From Thioclava electrotropha (GTDB lineage Bacteria; Pseudomonadota; Alphaproteobacteria; Rhodobacterales; Rhodobacteraceae), in the NCBI RefSeq assembly GCF_002085925.2, contig NZ_CP053562.1, forward strand, positions 1,220,001-1,284,000: a DNA stretch of 64,000 bases, written 5' to 3'. The position numbers and the translations under genes were made by a program. Positions 26,196 through 34,873 of this stretch are shown in pieces (position 1 is the first letter of the stretch; each line of letters begins with the position of its first letter). The notes under the pieces were generated by a model that was not told the DNA's origin, did not search any database, and saw nothing but the letters and a program-made list of their open reading frames with translations.

Positions 26196-26614
26196 GGCGG
26201 GCGCTGTTTGGCGCGGCGCTCGCATGCGTCGCGCTGGCGGGACCGGTCGCGGCGCAAGACGCGGCGCAGGGCACGGCCCCGGATGACGGATCGGTCAAGC
26301 GGTTGGAGCCTCTCAATCCGATTGTCGGCGACGGCCCCCCGGCGGTGGTGAACGCCACCTATCATTGCGAGCGCGGCGCAGAAGTGCATGCGGCCTATCT
26401 CAACGACACCGATCCGCAGCGCGTCGTCGTGTTTCTACAGGGGCGGCAGGTTGTGATGAGCCATATCCGCTCCGCCGATGGGGCGAAATATGCCGAGGAT
26501 GGCGAGGGCGAAGCCGGCTATGTCTGGTGGACGCGCGGCGCGCAGGCGATGCTCGACTGGATCGCCGAGGATGGCGAGGTGCAACCGCTGCTCAGGGCCT
26601 GCCGCCAAGAATAA
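26192..26614 (+). CDS. MliC-family (lysozyme inhibitor-like) exported protein
   Basis: 140 residues with a signal peptide (MRRALFGAALACVALAGPVAA) cut before QD. The mature domain has YHCERGAEVHAAYLN, VVVFLQGRQVVMSHIRSADGAKYA and YVWWTRGAQAMLDW, the pattern of the MliC lysozyme inhibitor fold, with Cys at the start and end (RACRQE). The lipobox is not convincing, so it is probably periplasmic and soluble. GTG start overlaps the zapA stop by 4 bp, so it is part of the zapA operon. Inhibition of lysozyme is the family role; in this operon a link to peptidoglycan turnover is inference. Confidence 0.65.
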   Translation: MRRALFGAALACVALAGPVAAQDAAQGTAPDDGSVKRLEPLNPIVGDGPPAVVNATYHCERGAEVHAAYLNDTDPQRVVVFLQGRQVVMSHIRSADGAKYAEDGEGEAGYVWWTRGAQAMLDWIAEDGEVQPLLRACRQE

Positions 26615-26655
26615 GGGCCGCAACGCGGATCAGCGCGGCGGCCCTTGTCTTGTTG
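26615..26655 (+). terminator. Hairpin terminator after the MliC-like gene
   Basis: GGGCCGC (26615-26621) pairs with GCGGCCC (26638-26644), with CGC/GCG pairing in the loop, followed by TTGTCTTGTT. It separates the operon from convergent purF. Confidence 0.6.
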
Positions 26656-26682
26656 GTTCTGGAAACCTGAAGCGTCGCGCGC

Positions 26683-28161
26683 TTACTCGGCCGCCTTCAT
26701 CTCGAAGCCTTTTTCAAGCTGATCCGACGGTGTGATCGGATACTCGCCCGAGAAGCAGGCATCGCAATATTGCGGGCAGGAATTGTCGCGGCCCTCGGCC
26801 TCGCCCACGGCGCGATACAGCCCGTCGAGCGAGATGAATTTCAGGCTGTCCACGCCAACCCAGTCGCGCATCTCTTCTTCGGTCATCTGCGCTGCCAATA
26901 GCTTGTCGCGGTTGGGCGTGTCGACGCCGTAGAAGCACGGCCATGCGGTCGGCGGCGAGGCGATCCGGAAATGCACCGATTTCGCGCCCGCATCGAGGAT
27001 CATGTCCTTGATCTTGCGCGAGGTGGTGCCGCGGACGACGGAGTCGTCGACAAGGACCACCCGCTTGCCCCGAATGAGCGACTTGTTGACGTTGAGCTTG
27101 AGGCGCACGCCCATGTTGCGGATCTGCTCGGTCGGCTCGATGAAGGTGCGGCCCATATACTGGTTGCGCGTGATCCCGAGCGCGAAGGGGATGCCGCTTT
27201 CCTGACTGTAGCCGATTGCCGCCGGGGTGCCGCTGTCGGGCACCGGGCAGACCAGATCGGCCTCGACCGGGGCCTCGCGGGCCAGCTCGACGCCGATCGC
27301 GCGGCGAGTCTCATAGACCGAGCGGCCACCGATCATGCTGTCGGGGCGCGAGAAATAGACATGCTCGAAGATGCAGAAGCGACCGGTGGAGGGGCCGAAG
27401 GGGCGCGAGCTCTCAATATGGCCGTCCTGGATGACGACCATCTCGCCCGGATCGATCTCACGGACGAAGTCCGCACCGATGATGTCGAGCGCGCAGGTCT
27501 CCGAGCTCAGCACATAGCCATGCTCGCCAAGCTTGCCCAGCACCAGCGGGCGCACGCCCAGCGGGTCGCGCACACCGATCAGCTTGGTCCGCGTCATCGC
27601 GACGATCGAGAAGGCGCCTTCCACGCGGCGCAGCGCATCGGCGATCCGGTCGGCATGCTTGCGCTGGATCGAGCGCGCCATCAGGTGGATGATGCATTCG
27701 CTGTCCGAGCTGGACTGGAAAATCGCGCCGCGTTCGATCAACTCACGACGCAGCGCGTCGGCATTGGTGAGGTTGCCGTTATGCGCGACCGCGCAGCCGC
27801 CCATCGAGAATTCACCGAAGAAAGGCTGGATATCACGGATCACCGCACCTTTGGAGCCGGCGGTGGAGTAACGCACATGGCCAATGGCGACATCGCCCGG
27901 CAGCGTTTCCATCAGGCTCGACTTGGTGAAGTTGTCTCGGACGTAGCCGAAACGGTGGGCCGAGTTGAAGCCGGTGGCGGCGTCATGGGCGACGATGCCG
28001 CCCGCTTCCTGACCGCGGTGTTGGAGGGCGTGAAGACCGAGGGCCACGAAATTCGCGGCGTCGGAAATGCCGACAACACCGAAGACGCCGCATTCTTCCT
28101 TGAGCTTGTCGTCGTCGAAAGGGTGGGCGTAGTGGGTCTTCTGGGCGGCGGGGCAGGACAT
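26683..28161 (-). CDS. purF: Amidophosphoribosyltransferase
   Basis: 492 residues, full length. It forms phosphoribosylamine from PRPP and glutamine, the first step of purine synthesis. The N-terminal Ntn glutaminase has a short propeptide (11 or so residues) before the nucleophile in EECGVFGV. The PRPP loop VVLVDDSVVRGTT is present. Cysteines in CALDIIG, WPCFYGVD and CDACFSGEYP match the [4Fe-4S] ligand positions of the B. subtilis-type enzyme. The ATG at 28161 is preferred (GGAG about 10 bases upstream) over an ATG at 28206 with no site. It lies downstream of cvpA, as in many bacteria. prs in this window makes its substrate. Confidence 0.96.
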   Translation of the reverse strand: MSCPAAQKTHYAHPFDDDKLKEECGVFGVVGISDAANFVALGLHALQHRGQEAGGIVAHDAATGFNSAHRFGYVRDNFTKSSLMETLPGDVAIGHVRYSTAGSKGAVIRDIQPFFGEFSMGGCAVAHNGNLTNADALRRELIERGAIFQSSSDSECIIHLMARSIQRKHADRIADALRRVEGAFSIVAMTRTKLIGVRDPLGVRPLVLGKLGEHGYVLSSETCALDIIGADFVREIDPGEMVVIQDGHIESSRPFGPSTGRFCIFEHVYFSRPDSMIGGRSVYETRRAIGVELAREAPVEADLVCPVPDSGTPAAIGYSQESGIPFALGITRNQYMGRTFIEPTEQIRNMGVRLKLNVNKSLIRGKRVVLVDDSVVRGTTSRKIKDMILDAGAKSVHFRIASPPTAWPCFYGVDTPNRDKLLAAQMTEEEMRDWVGVDSLKFISLDGLYRAVGEAEGRDNSCPQYCDACFSGEYPITPSDQLEKGFEMKAAE

Positions 28162-28210
28162 GGCAATCAGCTCCGAATGACGCAAGGGGAGGGCGCTTTG
28201 GCCCATTTAT

Positions 28211-28241
28211 AGACAAACGCGAGAGGTGTTAACCCCTCGCG
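28211..28241 (-). terminator. Hairpin terminator between cvpA and purF
   Basis: CGCGAG (28218-28223) pairs with CTCGCG (28236-28241), extended after one mismatch, and on the minus strand is followed by TTTGTCT. It may attenuate rather than fully separate purF from cvpA. Confidence 0.6.
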
Positions 28242-28267
28242 CCTGTAAAACCGTCATGTGACTGACA

Positions 28268-28879
28268 TCAATTGTCGGTCGCCGGAGGCAGTTCATCCGT
28301 CCGGGCCGGGGCATCCGCGCCGGGAGGAGCGGGGCAGGCGGCCACAAGTTGTTCGTAACGCTGCACGATCCAGCCGGGTGCATCGGCGGGCATCGATTCG
28401 TCGAGTTGGCCCGAGGCGCGCGAGAACACTTTGGCCGAACGCGAGTCGTCGACCACCGGCACGGGGTCGTTGCTCATCACGCGGTCATAGACCACGAAGG
28501 CCACCGCCACGAGGACCACCCCGCGCAGCACGCCGAACAGGAAGCCCAGACCCTGGTCGATCCCGCCAAGCGCCGAGCGCTGCACGGCTGAGGCAAAGAG
28601 CGGCGTGAGGATCGAGAAGACGACCAGCGCCACGGCGAAGACCACCGCGAAGCCGCCGATCATGCCCAGCTCGCAGCTTTGGCCGATGAACTTGTCGAGG
28701 CCGGGGATCTGCTGCACCAGAGGGCGTGCCTCGTTGGCGAAGATATAGGCGACGATCGCCGCTGCGATCCAGCCGACGATGGCCAGCGCCTCGCGCACGA
28801 AGCCACGCGAATAGGCGAGGATCGCCGAAAGAATGATGACGACCGCCACGATGGCATCGACAATGGTGAACCCGTCCAT
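28268..28879 (-). CDS. cvpA: CvpA family membrane protein
   Basis: 203 residues with four or so membrane segments: FTIVDAIVAVVIILSAILAY, AIVGWIAAAIVAYIFA, MIGGFAVVFAVALVVFSI and FGVLRGVVLVAVAFVVYD. The motif YSRGFVREALAIVGWIAA is the CvpA signature. The C-terminal about 70 residues are polar and Pro/Ala-rich. CvpA was named for colicin V export, and its basic role is an inner-membrane function in envelope homeostasis. The ATG has AGGAG 5-6 bases upstream. The radA-cvpA-purF order is conserved. Confidence 0.9.
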   Translation of the reverse strand: MDGFTIVDAIVAVVIILSAILAYSRGFVREALAIVGWIAAAIVAYIFANEARPLVQQIPGLDKFIGQSCELGMIGGFAVVFAVALVVFSILTPLFASAVQRSALGGIDQGLGFLFGVLRGVVLVAVAFVVYDRVMSNDPVPVVDDSRSAKVFSRASGQLDESMPADAPGWIVQRYEQLVAACPAPPGADAPARTDELPPATDN

Positions 28880-28901
28880 TTGCGCTCCTGTGTTCTCGGC
28901 G

Positions 28902-30266
28902 TTAACCGGCGCCGAACATCTCCCCGGTAAATGTCACGAGATCGCCCAGCTTGCGCAGGGACATCCCGCTTGACCCTTCGGCTTTCGTTCCCGAGGGTGC
29001 GATCGCTTGTGAAAAACCAAGTTTCGCCGCTTCTTTCAACCTGTTTTCCGCCTGACCCACGGGACGCAGCGCGCCCGACAGGCTGATTTCCCCGAAAATG
29101 ACCATATCGGCAGGCAGTGCCACATCTTCGCGCGCGCTGAGAAGGGCTGCGGCGGCGGCGAGGTCCGCTGCTGGCTCCACCACTTTCATGCCGCCCGCGA
29201 CATTCAGGAACACGTCGAGCCCCGCAAACGGGATGCCACAGCGCGATTCCAGCACCGCGAGAATGGTCGATATCCGTCCGCTGTCGAGCCCGACCACGGT
29301 TCGTCTCGGCGAGGCGAGCGTGGACGGCGCAACCAGCGCCTGAATCTCTGTCAGCACAGGCCGCGTGCCTTCGATTCCTGCGAAAACCGCCGAGCCCGGT
29401 GCGGGTTGGCCGCGCTCGGACAGGAACAGCGCCGAGGGGTTGGCGACCTCGGCCAGACCCGCGCCGGTCATCTCGAAGACGCCGATCTCGGAAGCCGGGC
29501 CGAAGCGGTTCTTCACCGCGCGCAGGATGCGGAACTGGTGGCCGCGCTCGCCTTCGAAATAGAGCACCGTGTCGACCATATGCTCGATCACGCGCGGGCC
29601 GGCGATCTGGCCTTCCTTGGTCACATGCCCCACGAGGATCACGGCGGTGCCGCGCTTTTTGGCGAAGCTCACCAATTCGTGTGCGGCGGCGCGCAACTGG
29701 CTCACCGATCCCGGCGCGCTGTCGACATTGTCCGACCACATGGTCTGAATCGAATCGATGATGACGAGGTCGGGGCGCTCGGTTTCCAGCGTCGTCAGGA
29801 TGTCGCGCAGGGATGTTTCTGCGCCCAGACCGACCGGAGCATCGGCCAGCCCAAGACGTTGCGCGCGCATCCGCACCTGGCTCGCCGCTTCCTCGCCCGA
29901 GATATAGAGCGCCTTCACGCCTTTGCGGGCGAAGCTGGCCGTCGCTTGCAGCAGAAGCGTCGATTTCCCGATGCCGGGATCGCCGCCGACCAGAACGGCA
30001 GAGGCCGCGACCAGACCGCCGCCCAGGACACGGTCCAACTCCTCCATGCCCGATTTTACGCGGGCAGGCGGGGTTTCCTTCGTGTCGAGCGCGGTGAGCG
30101 GGATCACCTTGCCCTTCGCGCCCTTCATGCCGGAGCCGGGCGTGGTCGAGATCGGCGCTTCCTCGTGGATCGAGTTCCATGCGCCGCAGGCGTCGCAGCG
30201 CCCGGACCATTTGGCATGCGTCGCGCCGCATTCGGCACAGCGGAAGATCGCGGATTGCTTGGCCAT
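28902..30266 (-). CDS. radA: DNA repair protein RadA (Sms)
   Basis: 454 residues, full length. It is a RecA-like ATPase that helps branch migration of recombination intermediates. The N-terminal zinc finger has CAECGATHAKWSGRCDACGAW (CxxC...CxxC). Walker A is GGDPGIGKSTL, VKNRFGPA is the RadA-specific KNRFG motif, and the C-terminal Lon-like domain carries DVALPADMVIFGEISLSG. The start lies 4 bp after the hydrolase stop, so translation is probably coupled. cvpA follows 22 bp later. Confidence 0.97.
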   Translation of the reverse strand: MAKQSAIFRCAECGATHAKWSGRCDACGAWNSIHEEAPISTTPGSGMKGAKGKVIPLTALDTKETPPARVKSGMEELDRVLGGGLVAASAVLVGGDPGIGKSTLLLQATASFARKGVKALYISGEEAASQVRMRAQRLGLADAPVGLGAETSLRDILTTLETERPDLVIIDSIQTMWSDNVDSAPGSVSQLRAAAHELVSFAKKRGTAVILVGHVTKEGQIAGPRVIEHMVDTVLYFEGERGHQFRILRAVKNRFGPASEIGVFEMTGAGLAEVANPSALFLSERGQPAPGSAVFAGIEGTRPVLTEIQALVAPSTLASPRRTVVGLDSGRISTILAVLESRCGIPFAGLDVFLNVAGGMKVVEPAADLAAAAALLSAREDVALPADMVIFGEISLSGALRPVGQAENRLKEAAKLGFSQAIAPSGTKAEGSSGMSLRKLGDLVTFTGEMFGAG

Positions 30267-30270
30267 AAGG

Positions 30271-31086
30271 TCAGCTACGTTCCAGATTGGCGGCGATCAG
30301 GCTCGCGCATTGCTCGGGATGGGTGGCGGGCAGCATATGACCGGCGCCCTCGACGCAGGCGACGCCCACGTCCGGAAGTCGTGCGGCAATCGCCTCGGCC
30401 ACTTTCGGCATCGTCGCGGGCGAGCGGTCGCCGTGGATGATCATCGCGGGCGCGTCGATCTGCTCGATCCCATCGGGTCGCACGATCTGCGCCGGATCCT
30501 CGAAATTGGCGCGGCTGATGTTCTCGACCATCGGCATGCAGGCGGTGAAGCGCTCGCGCTGCGTCTCGGAATAGCTGTCCCACGGCTGACCGGTGCCCCA
30601 GTCGCGCATGAAGCCGCGTGCTGCAGGCTCGTAATCGCCCGCTTCCATCAATTGCTCGAAGTGATCCTGCTTGGCGCGCAGGTCCTGCCAATCCGGGTCG
30701 TCCTGGGGGAGCGCCGCGAACAGGACCGGCTCGATCAGCGTCAGCGAACGGACGGCCTCGGGCGCGCCCACGGCGATGCGCAGCGCGACCGAGGCGCCAA
30801 AGCTATGCCCGATCAGGTCCACGGGGCGCTCGATGAAGCTGGCCGCGATCCGCGTCACCAGCGTCTGGAAGCTGCCCGGCTCGCTCGTGTCGCCGCGCCA
30901 AGGGGCGGATTGCCCGTGGCTCGGCTGGTCGAAGGCAATGGCGTTGATCTGCTGGCCCAGCGGTGTCAGCGCCTTCGCCCAGAGGTTCGAGCTGCCCAAC
31001 GTGCAATGGATCGCGATCGCCGGACGCTCGCCCTGACCGAAGCTCTGCCAGAAAACCTCGGCCCCTTGTCGTTGGTCTCGCGGCAT
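30271..31086 (-). CDS. Alpha/beta-fold hydrolase
   Basis: 271 residues. The nucleophile elbow is GHSFGA with Ser as the nucleophile, the acid is in MIIHGDRSP, and the catalytic His in GAGHMLPATHP. The oxyanion loop is HCTLGSS. This is the layout of small esterases and haloalkane-like hydrolases; the substrate is unknown. The ATG directly follows the stop of the isomerase gene (TGAATG), and the stop is 4 bp before radA, so the three genes form a coupled group. A role with radA is not implied by the fold. Confidence 0.85.
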   Translation of the reverse strand: MPRDQRQGAEVFWQSFGQGERPAIAIHCTLGSSNLWAKALTPLGQQINAIAFDQPSHGQSAPWRGDTSEPGSFQTLVTRIAASFIERPVDLIGHSFGASVALRIAVGAPEAVRSLTLIEPVLFAALPQDDPDWQDLRAKQDHFEQLMEAGDYEPAARGFMRDWGTGQPWDSYSETQRERFTACMPMVENISRANFEDPAQIVRPDGIEQIDAPAMIIHGDRSPATMPKVAEAIAARLPDVGVACVEGAGHMLPATHPEQCASLIAANLERS

Positions 31087-31686
31087 TCAGAGCGTCCCCA
31101 GATAGTCGTCGAGCAACTCCAGATGATCCTGCCCCCAGAACCGCTCATCCGTATCGGTCACGATATAGAAGGGCGAGCCGAAGACCCCGGCCTCGACCGC
31201 GTCTTCGAGGTTCTTCTCATAGGTAACCGCGCCGTCGAAGAGGCCCGTGGTCGCCAGATTGCCGTCAAAGCCATTGGCTTCCAGCGCTTCACGGATCACC
31301 TCGTCCGAGGCGATGTCCTTATCCTCGGCCCAGCAGGCCCGCAGGATCGCGTTGACCAGACCGCCCACATCGCCGCCACCGGCTTTTTGCGCTGCGATGA
31401 TCGCGTAAGAGGAGGGCGCGGGGTTCGGCGGATAGCCGGGAGGCGTGGTGTTCATCTCCATCCCGAGCCGCTTCGACCAGCGCTTGAGCTCCTGCATCCG
31501 GTATTCCATCCGGCTCTGGTGGCGCTGCGCCGGGCGCACCCCGCCGGTGCGGTCGAACAGGCCCAGAAGGTCGAGCGGTTTGTAAGTCACGTCAGCGCCA
31601 TGACGCGCCGCGATCTCTTCGAATCGCGGGCCGCCGAGGTAGGCCCAAGGGCTGAACGTGCCGAAATAGTAGTCGATGCGTGCCAT
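31087..31686 (-). CDS. 2-hydroxychromene-2-carboxylate isomerase-like DsbA-fold protein
   Basis: 199 residues. It has the kappa-class glutathione transferase / HCCA isomerase layout: DYYFGTFSPWAYLGGPRFEE with the catalytic Ser in FSPWAYLG, the helical insert, VTYEKNLEDAVEAGVFGSPFYIV (the cis-Pro region, GSPF), and FWGQDHLELLDDYL at the end. HCCA isomerase acts in naphthalene breakdown, but no other naphthalene gene is nearby, so the substrate here is unknown and a glutathione-dependent reaction is inferred. The ribosome binding site is weak (AAGAAAG). Confidence 0.85.
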   Translation of the reverse strand: MARIDYYFGTFSPWAYLGGPRFEEIAARHGADVTYKPLDLLGLFDRTGGVRPAQRHQSRMEYRMQELKRWSKRLGMEMNTTPPGYPPNPAPSSYAIIAAQKAGGGDVGGLVNAILRACWAEDKDIASDEVIREALEANGFDGNLATTGLFDGAVTYEKNLEDAVEAGVFGSPFYIVTDTDERFWGQDHLELLDDYLGTL

Positions 31687-31699
31687 TCATAACACTTTC

Positions 31700-31728
31700 T
31701 TGACAGTCGAAATTGCCGCCACGCTACC
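31700..31728 (+). promoter_or_regulatory. Putative promoter of prs
   Basis: TTGACA (31700-31705), a perfect -35 match, is followed after 17 bases by GCTACC (31723-31728), a poor -10. A small hairpin (CGCCGG/CCGGCG, 31762-31779) lies just before the prs ribosome binding site. Confidence 0.35.
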
Positions 31729-31797
31729 CCGGTGCTAAGGCAGGCGCAATCAAGCGAATCCCGCCGGCACTGACCGGCGTCACGAAGGAACTGGCCC

Positions 31798-32817
31798 ATG
31801 TCCGTCGTCACTGAACCGAAGCTCATCTCCGGAAATTCCAACAAACCGCTCGCGCAATCCATCGCGCGGCGCATGTCGATGCATCGCGGCATGTCCGTCG
31901 GTTTGGTGGATGCGCGGGTCGAGCGTTTCAACGATGGCGAGATTTTCGTCGAGGTTTTCGAGAACGTTCGCGGCGAGGATATGTTCATCATCCAGCCGAC
32001 CTCGAACCCGGCCAATGACAACCTGATGGAACTGCTGATCATCACCGACGCGCTCAAACGCTCTTCGGCCGATCGCATCACCGCCGTGATCCCCTATTTC
32101 GGCTATGCCCGTCAGGATCGCCGCACCAAGGCCCGCACGCCGATCTCGGCCAAGCTGGTCGCGAACCTGCTGACCGAAGCGGGCGTCGACCGCATCCTGA
32201 CGCTCGACCTGCACGCCGCCCAGATCCAGGGCTTCTTCGATATCCCGGTGGACAACCTCTACGCCTCGCCGGTCTTCGCGCTCGATATCCTGCACAATTT
32301 CAAAGGCCAGACCGACGATATCATGGTCGTCTCGCCCGACGTGGGCGGCGTGGCCCGCGCGCGCGAGTTGGCCAAGCGGATCGACGCGCCGCTCTCCATC
32401 GTCGACAAGCGCCGCGAGAAGGCGGGCGAGGTTGCGGGCATGACCGTGATCGGCGACGTGAAGGGCCAGAAATGCATCATCGTCGACGACATGGTCGACA
32501 CGGCAGGCACGCTGTGCAAGGCCGCCGATCTGCTGATGGAGCACGGCGCGACCGAGGTTCACGCCTATATCTCCCACGGCGTCCTGTCGGGCCCGGCGGT
32601 CGAGCGCGTGACCAATTCGGCGCTGAAATCGCTGGTCATCACCGACTCGATCGAGCCGACCGACGCCGTGAAAGCGTGCCCGAACATCCGCATCGTGCCG
32701 ACCGCACCGATGTTCGCGCAGGCGATACTCAACACCTGGTCCGGCACATCCGTGTCGTCGCTCTTCGAAACCGACACGCTCGTCCCGATCTACGAGGGCA
32801 TGTATACCCGCGACTGA
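31798..32817 (+). CDS. prs: Ribose-phosphate pyrophosphokinase
   Basis: 339 residues, full length. It makes PRPP from ribose 5-phosphate and ATP, the substrate for purine, pyrimidine, His and Trp synthesis. Motifs: [21 protein letters not shown] (flag region), [15 protein letters not shown] (ATP), [18 protein letters not shown], and the PRPP-binding loop [14 protein letters not shown]. The ATG has AAGGA 9 bases upstream. It is divergent from the isomerase-hydrolase-radA group and ends in a strong terminator. Confidence 0.97.
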   Translation: MSVVTEPKLISGNSNKPLAQSIARRMSMHRGMSVGLVDARVERFNDGEIFVEVFENVRGEDMFIIQPTSNPANDNLMELLIITDALKRSSADRITAVIPYFGYARQDRRTKARTPISAKLVANLLTEAGVDRILTLDLHAAQIQGFFDIPVDNLYASPVFALDILHNFKGQTDDIMVVSPDVGGVARARELAKRIDAPLSIVDKRREKAGEVAGMTVIGDVKGQKCIIVDDMVDTAGTLCKAADLLMEHGATEVHAYISHGVLSGPAVERVTNSALKSLVITDSIEPTDAVKACPNIRIVPTAPMFAQAILNTWSGTSVSSLFETDTLVPIYEGMYTRD

Positions 32818-32839
32818 TCCGCGGCTTGCCCGAGACAGG

Positions 32840-32874
32840 AAAAAGGCCCGGATCAGAGCGATCCGGGCCTTTTT
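32840..32874. terminator. Strong bidirectional terminator after prs
   Basis: AAAAAGGCCCGGAT (32840-32853) pairs perfectly with ATCCGGGCCTTTTT (32861-32874), loop of 7, followed by a T-run on both strands. It separates prs from the convergent small Lys-rich gene. Confidence 0.92.
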
Positions 32875-32901
32875 TCATTGCGCCCGATCCCGAGCGCGGG
32901 G

Positions 32902-33021
32902 TTACGAAGCTTTCTTGAGCGCCTTCTTCGCCTCTTTGAGCTTCTTTTCCTGACGCTCGACCTTGGCCTTGCGCGTCTTCACTTCCTGTTTCAGCTCCTT
33001 GAGCTTCGCTTTCTTCGCCAT
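32902..33021 (-). CDS. Lys-rich 39-residue small protein, function unknown
   Basis: A complete small frame: ATG at 33021, TAA at 32902-32904, 39 residues. It is preceded by AGAGGAG 7-8 bases from the ATG, a strong ribosome binding site. The composition is extreme: 16 Lys and 5 Glu, with Ala and Leu in between (MAKKAKLKELKQEV..., ending KKALKKAS), and it would form one amphipathic basic helix or coiled coil. It sits between the prs terminator and a frameshifted EamA gene that starts on the opposite strand. I do not recognise a family; nucleic-acid or ribosome contact is conceivable from charge only. Confidence 0.7.
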   Translation of the reverse strand: MAKKAKLKELKQEVKTRKAKVERQEKKLKEAKKALKKAS

Positions 33022-33167
33022 GATCCGGCTCCTCTATGTCAATCCCTAGCAATAGCATCGTGCGGCAACGGTCCCGCGATGTATAGGGCCGGGCGTCGAA
33101 GCCATTGTTTTCGCGTCGGCCAAAGGTCGGGCTGGACAGCGCTGCGTGGCGCGGCGATGACTTGGGG

Positions 33168-34012
33168 ATGCGCCTTTTCGCCCTCACCGCCCTCGTCATG
33201 GTCGCCTTCGCGGCCAATTCGGTGCTCAACCGGATGGCGGTGCATGATGCGGGCTGGGGGCCGGCCGCGACGGGCTTCGTGCGGCTCGCCTCGGGGGCGC
33301 TGGTGCTGCTGATCCTTGCAATCCGGGCCAAAGGCGCGCGCGGGCTGCGGCTGCCGGGCGCGGTGCTGGGGGCCGGGGTTGCGACGCTCGCGCTTTATAT
33401 CTTCGGGTTCTCCATCGCGAGCGGGCTGATCGACGCGGGCGTCGGCGCGCTGACGCTGTTCGGGATGGTGCAGAGCACCATGTTCGCGGGTGCCCTGTGG
33501 CTGCGCGAGGCGATCTCGCTCTGGCGCTGGATCGGGGCGGGGCTGGCCTTCGCAGGGCTGGCTGTTCTGCTGCTGCCCGCCTCGGGTGCCGCCCACATCG
33601 ACCCGCGCGGATTTGCGATGATGGCGCTGGCCGGGATCGGCTGGGGGCTCTATTCGCTCAACGGAAGGCGCACGGGCGATCCGCTGGTCGCGACCGCACT
33701 CAATTTCGCACTCGCCACGCCGCTTGCGCTGATCTGGATGCTGGGCGCGGGCGATTGGGGGCAGGGGCAAGCTGGGGCTGGACGCCTGCGATCCTCTCGG
33801 GCGCGGTCACCTCGGGGCTGGGCTATGCGCTGTGGTATCGCGTGTTGCCGCAAATACCCGCGAGCCTCGCCGCCATCGCTCAACTCTCCGTGCCCTTGAT
33901 CGCGGCGCTGGGCGGGGCGGTTTTGCTCGCGGAGACGCCTTCGGCACGCTTCTGGCTGGCCGCGGCGCTGGTGATCGGCGGGATCGCCCTCTCGCTGAGG
34001 CGAAAAACCTGA
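33168..34012 (+). pseudogene. EamA/DMT-superfamily transporter interrupted by a frameshift
   Basis: Frame 1 from the ATG at 33168 encodes the first EamA repeat (RLFALTALVMVAFAANSVLN, GVGALTLFGMVQSTMFAGAL) and continues to GDWGQG near 33767. From there the family sequence resumes in the -1 frame (ASWGWTPAILSGAVTSGLGY, then ALGGAVLLAETPSARFWLAAALVIGGIALSLRR), ending at 34012. Losing one G in the G-runs at 33757-33767 explains the switch. As read, the product would end with unrelated sequence at 33899. It may be a true mutation or a homopolymer sequencing error. About 281 residues would result if the base were restored. Confidence 0.85.
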
Positions 34013-34114
34013 GCGCATCTCTCGGATTTTGGGGCCGGAAACGGCTTGACCTCGGAACCTCCAGCGCTTCTTTAGTGTTTGACACACGTACCTTCGAACT
34101 AATGAGAGGACATC

Positions 34115-34714
34115 ATGGCTTTTGAACTTCCCGATCTTCCCTATGCCCACGACGCACTCGCGGATCTCGGCATGTCGAAGGAAACCCTCGAATATCACCA
34201 CGACATTCACCACAAGGCCTATGTCGATAACGGCAACAAGGCGATTGCCGGTACCGAATGGGAAGGCAAGTCGGTCGAAGAGATCGTGAAAGGCACCTAC
34301 CAGCCGAACGCGGTTGCGCAGAGCGGCGTCTTCAACAACGCCTCGCAGCATTGGAACCACACCCAGTTCTGGGAAATGATGGGGCCGGGCAACTCGGCGA
34401 TGCCGAGCGAGCTGGAAAAGGCGCTGACCGAAAGCTTCGGCTCGGTCGACAAGTTCAAGGAAGACTTCGCCGCCGCAGGCGCGGGCCAGTTCGGCTCGGG
34501 CTGGGCATGGCTCGTGAAGGACACCGACGGGTCGCTGAAAGTGACCAAGACCGAGAACGGCGTGAACCCGCTGTGCTTCGGTCAGACCGCGCTTCTGGGC
34601 TGCGACGTGTGGGAGCACTCCTACTACATCGACTTCCGCAACAAGCGCCCCGCCTACCTGTCGAACTTCCTCGACAAACTGGTGAACTGGGAAAACGTCG
34701 CTTCGCGCATGTAA
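34115..34714 (+). CDS. sodB: Superoxide dismutase, Fe type
   Basis: 199 residues, full length. It converts superoxide to hydrogen peroxide and oxygen. Metal ligands are visible: H28 in EYHHDIHHKAY, H82 in QHWNHTQFW, and Asp and His in GCDVWEHSYYIDF. The Gln in NNASQHW (Q78) is the FeSOD-type residue. No signal peptide, so it is cytoplasmic. AGAGGA precedes the ATG by 6-7 bases. A terminator follows at 34738. Confidence 0.96.
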   Translation: MAFELPDLPYAHDALADLGMSKETLEYHHDIHHKAYVDNGNKAIAGTEWEGKSVEEIVKGTYQPNAVAQSGVFNNASQHWNHTQFWEMMGPGNSAMPSELEKALTESFGSVDKFKEDFAAAGAGQFGSGWAWLVKDTDGSLKVTKTENGVNPLCFGQTALLGCDVWEHSYYIDFRNKRPAYLSNFLDKLVNWENVASRM

Positions 34715-34737
34715 TTTCCGCGAAACGAATGAATTGG

Positions 34738-34764
34738 AAGGGCGTCCTGCGGGGCGCCCTTTTT
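34738..34764 (+). terminator. Hairpin terminator after sodB
   Basis: AAGGGCG (34738-34744) pairs with CGCCCTT (34755-34761), followed by a run of T. The loop CCTGCGGGG is nearly the same as in the terminator at 8063-8092. Confidence 0.8.
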
Positions 34765-34873
34765 CATTTCCGCGCCCGCGGCGATTGCCGGAACGGAAAG
34801 CCTGCAAGGCAGGAACCGCACCCCTGCCATATCGGTTTTCTTGACAGCTACCAGAAACCAAGAGGAGGATATG

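Noticed and set aside
34079-34110. Promoter TTGACA...TAATGA directly before sodB
   Set aside because: Spacing is only 15 bases and the -10 would touch the ribosome binding site; not convincing.
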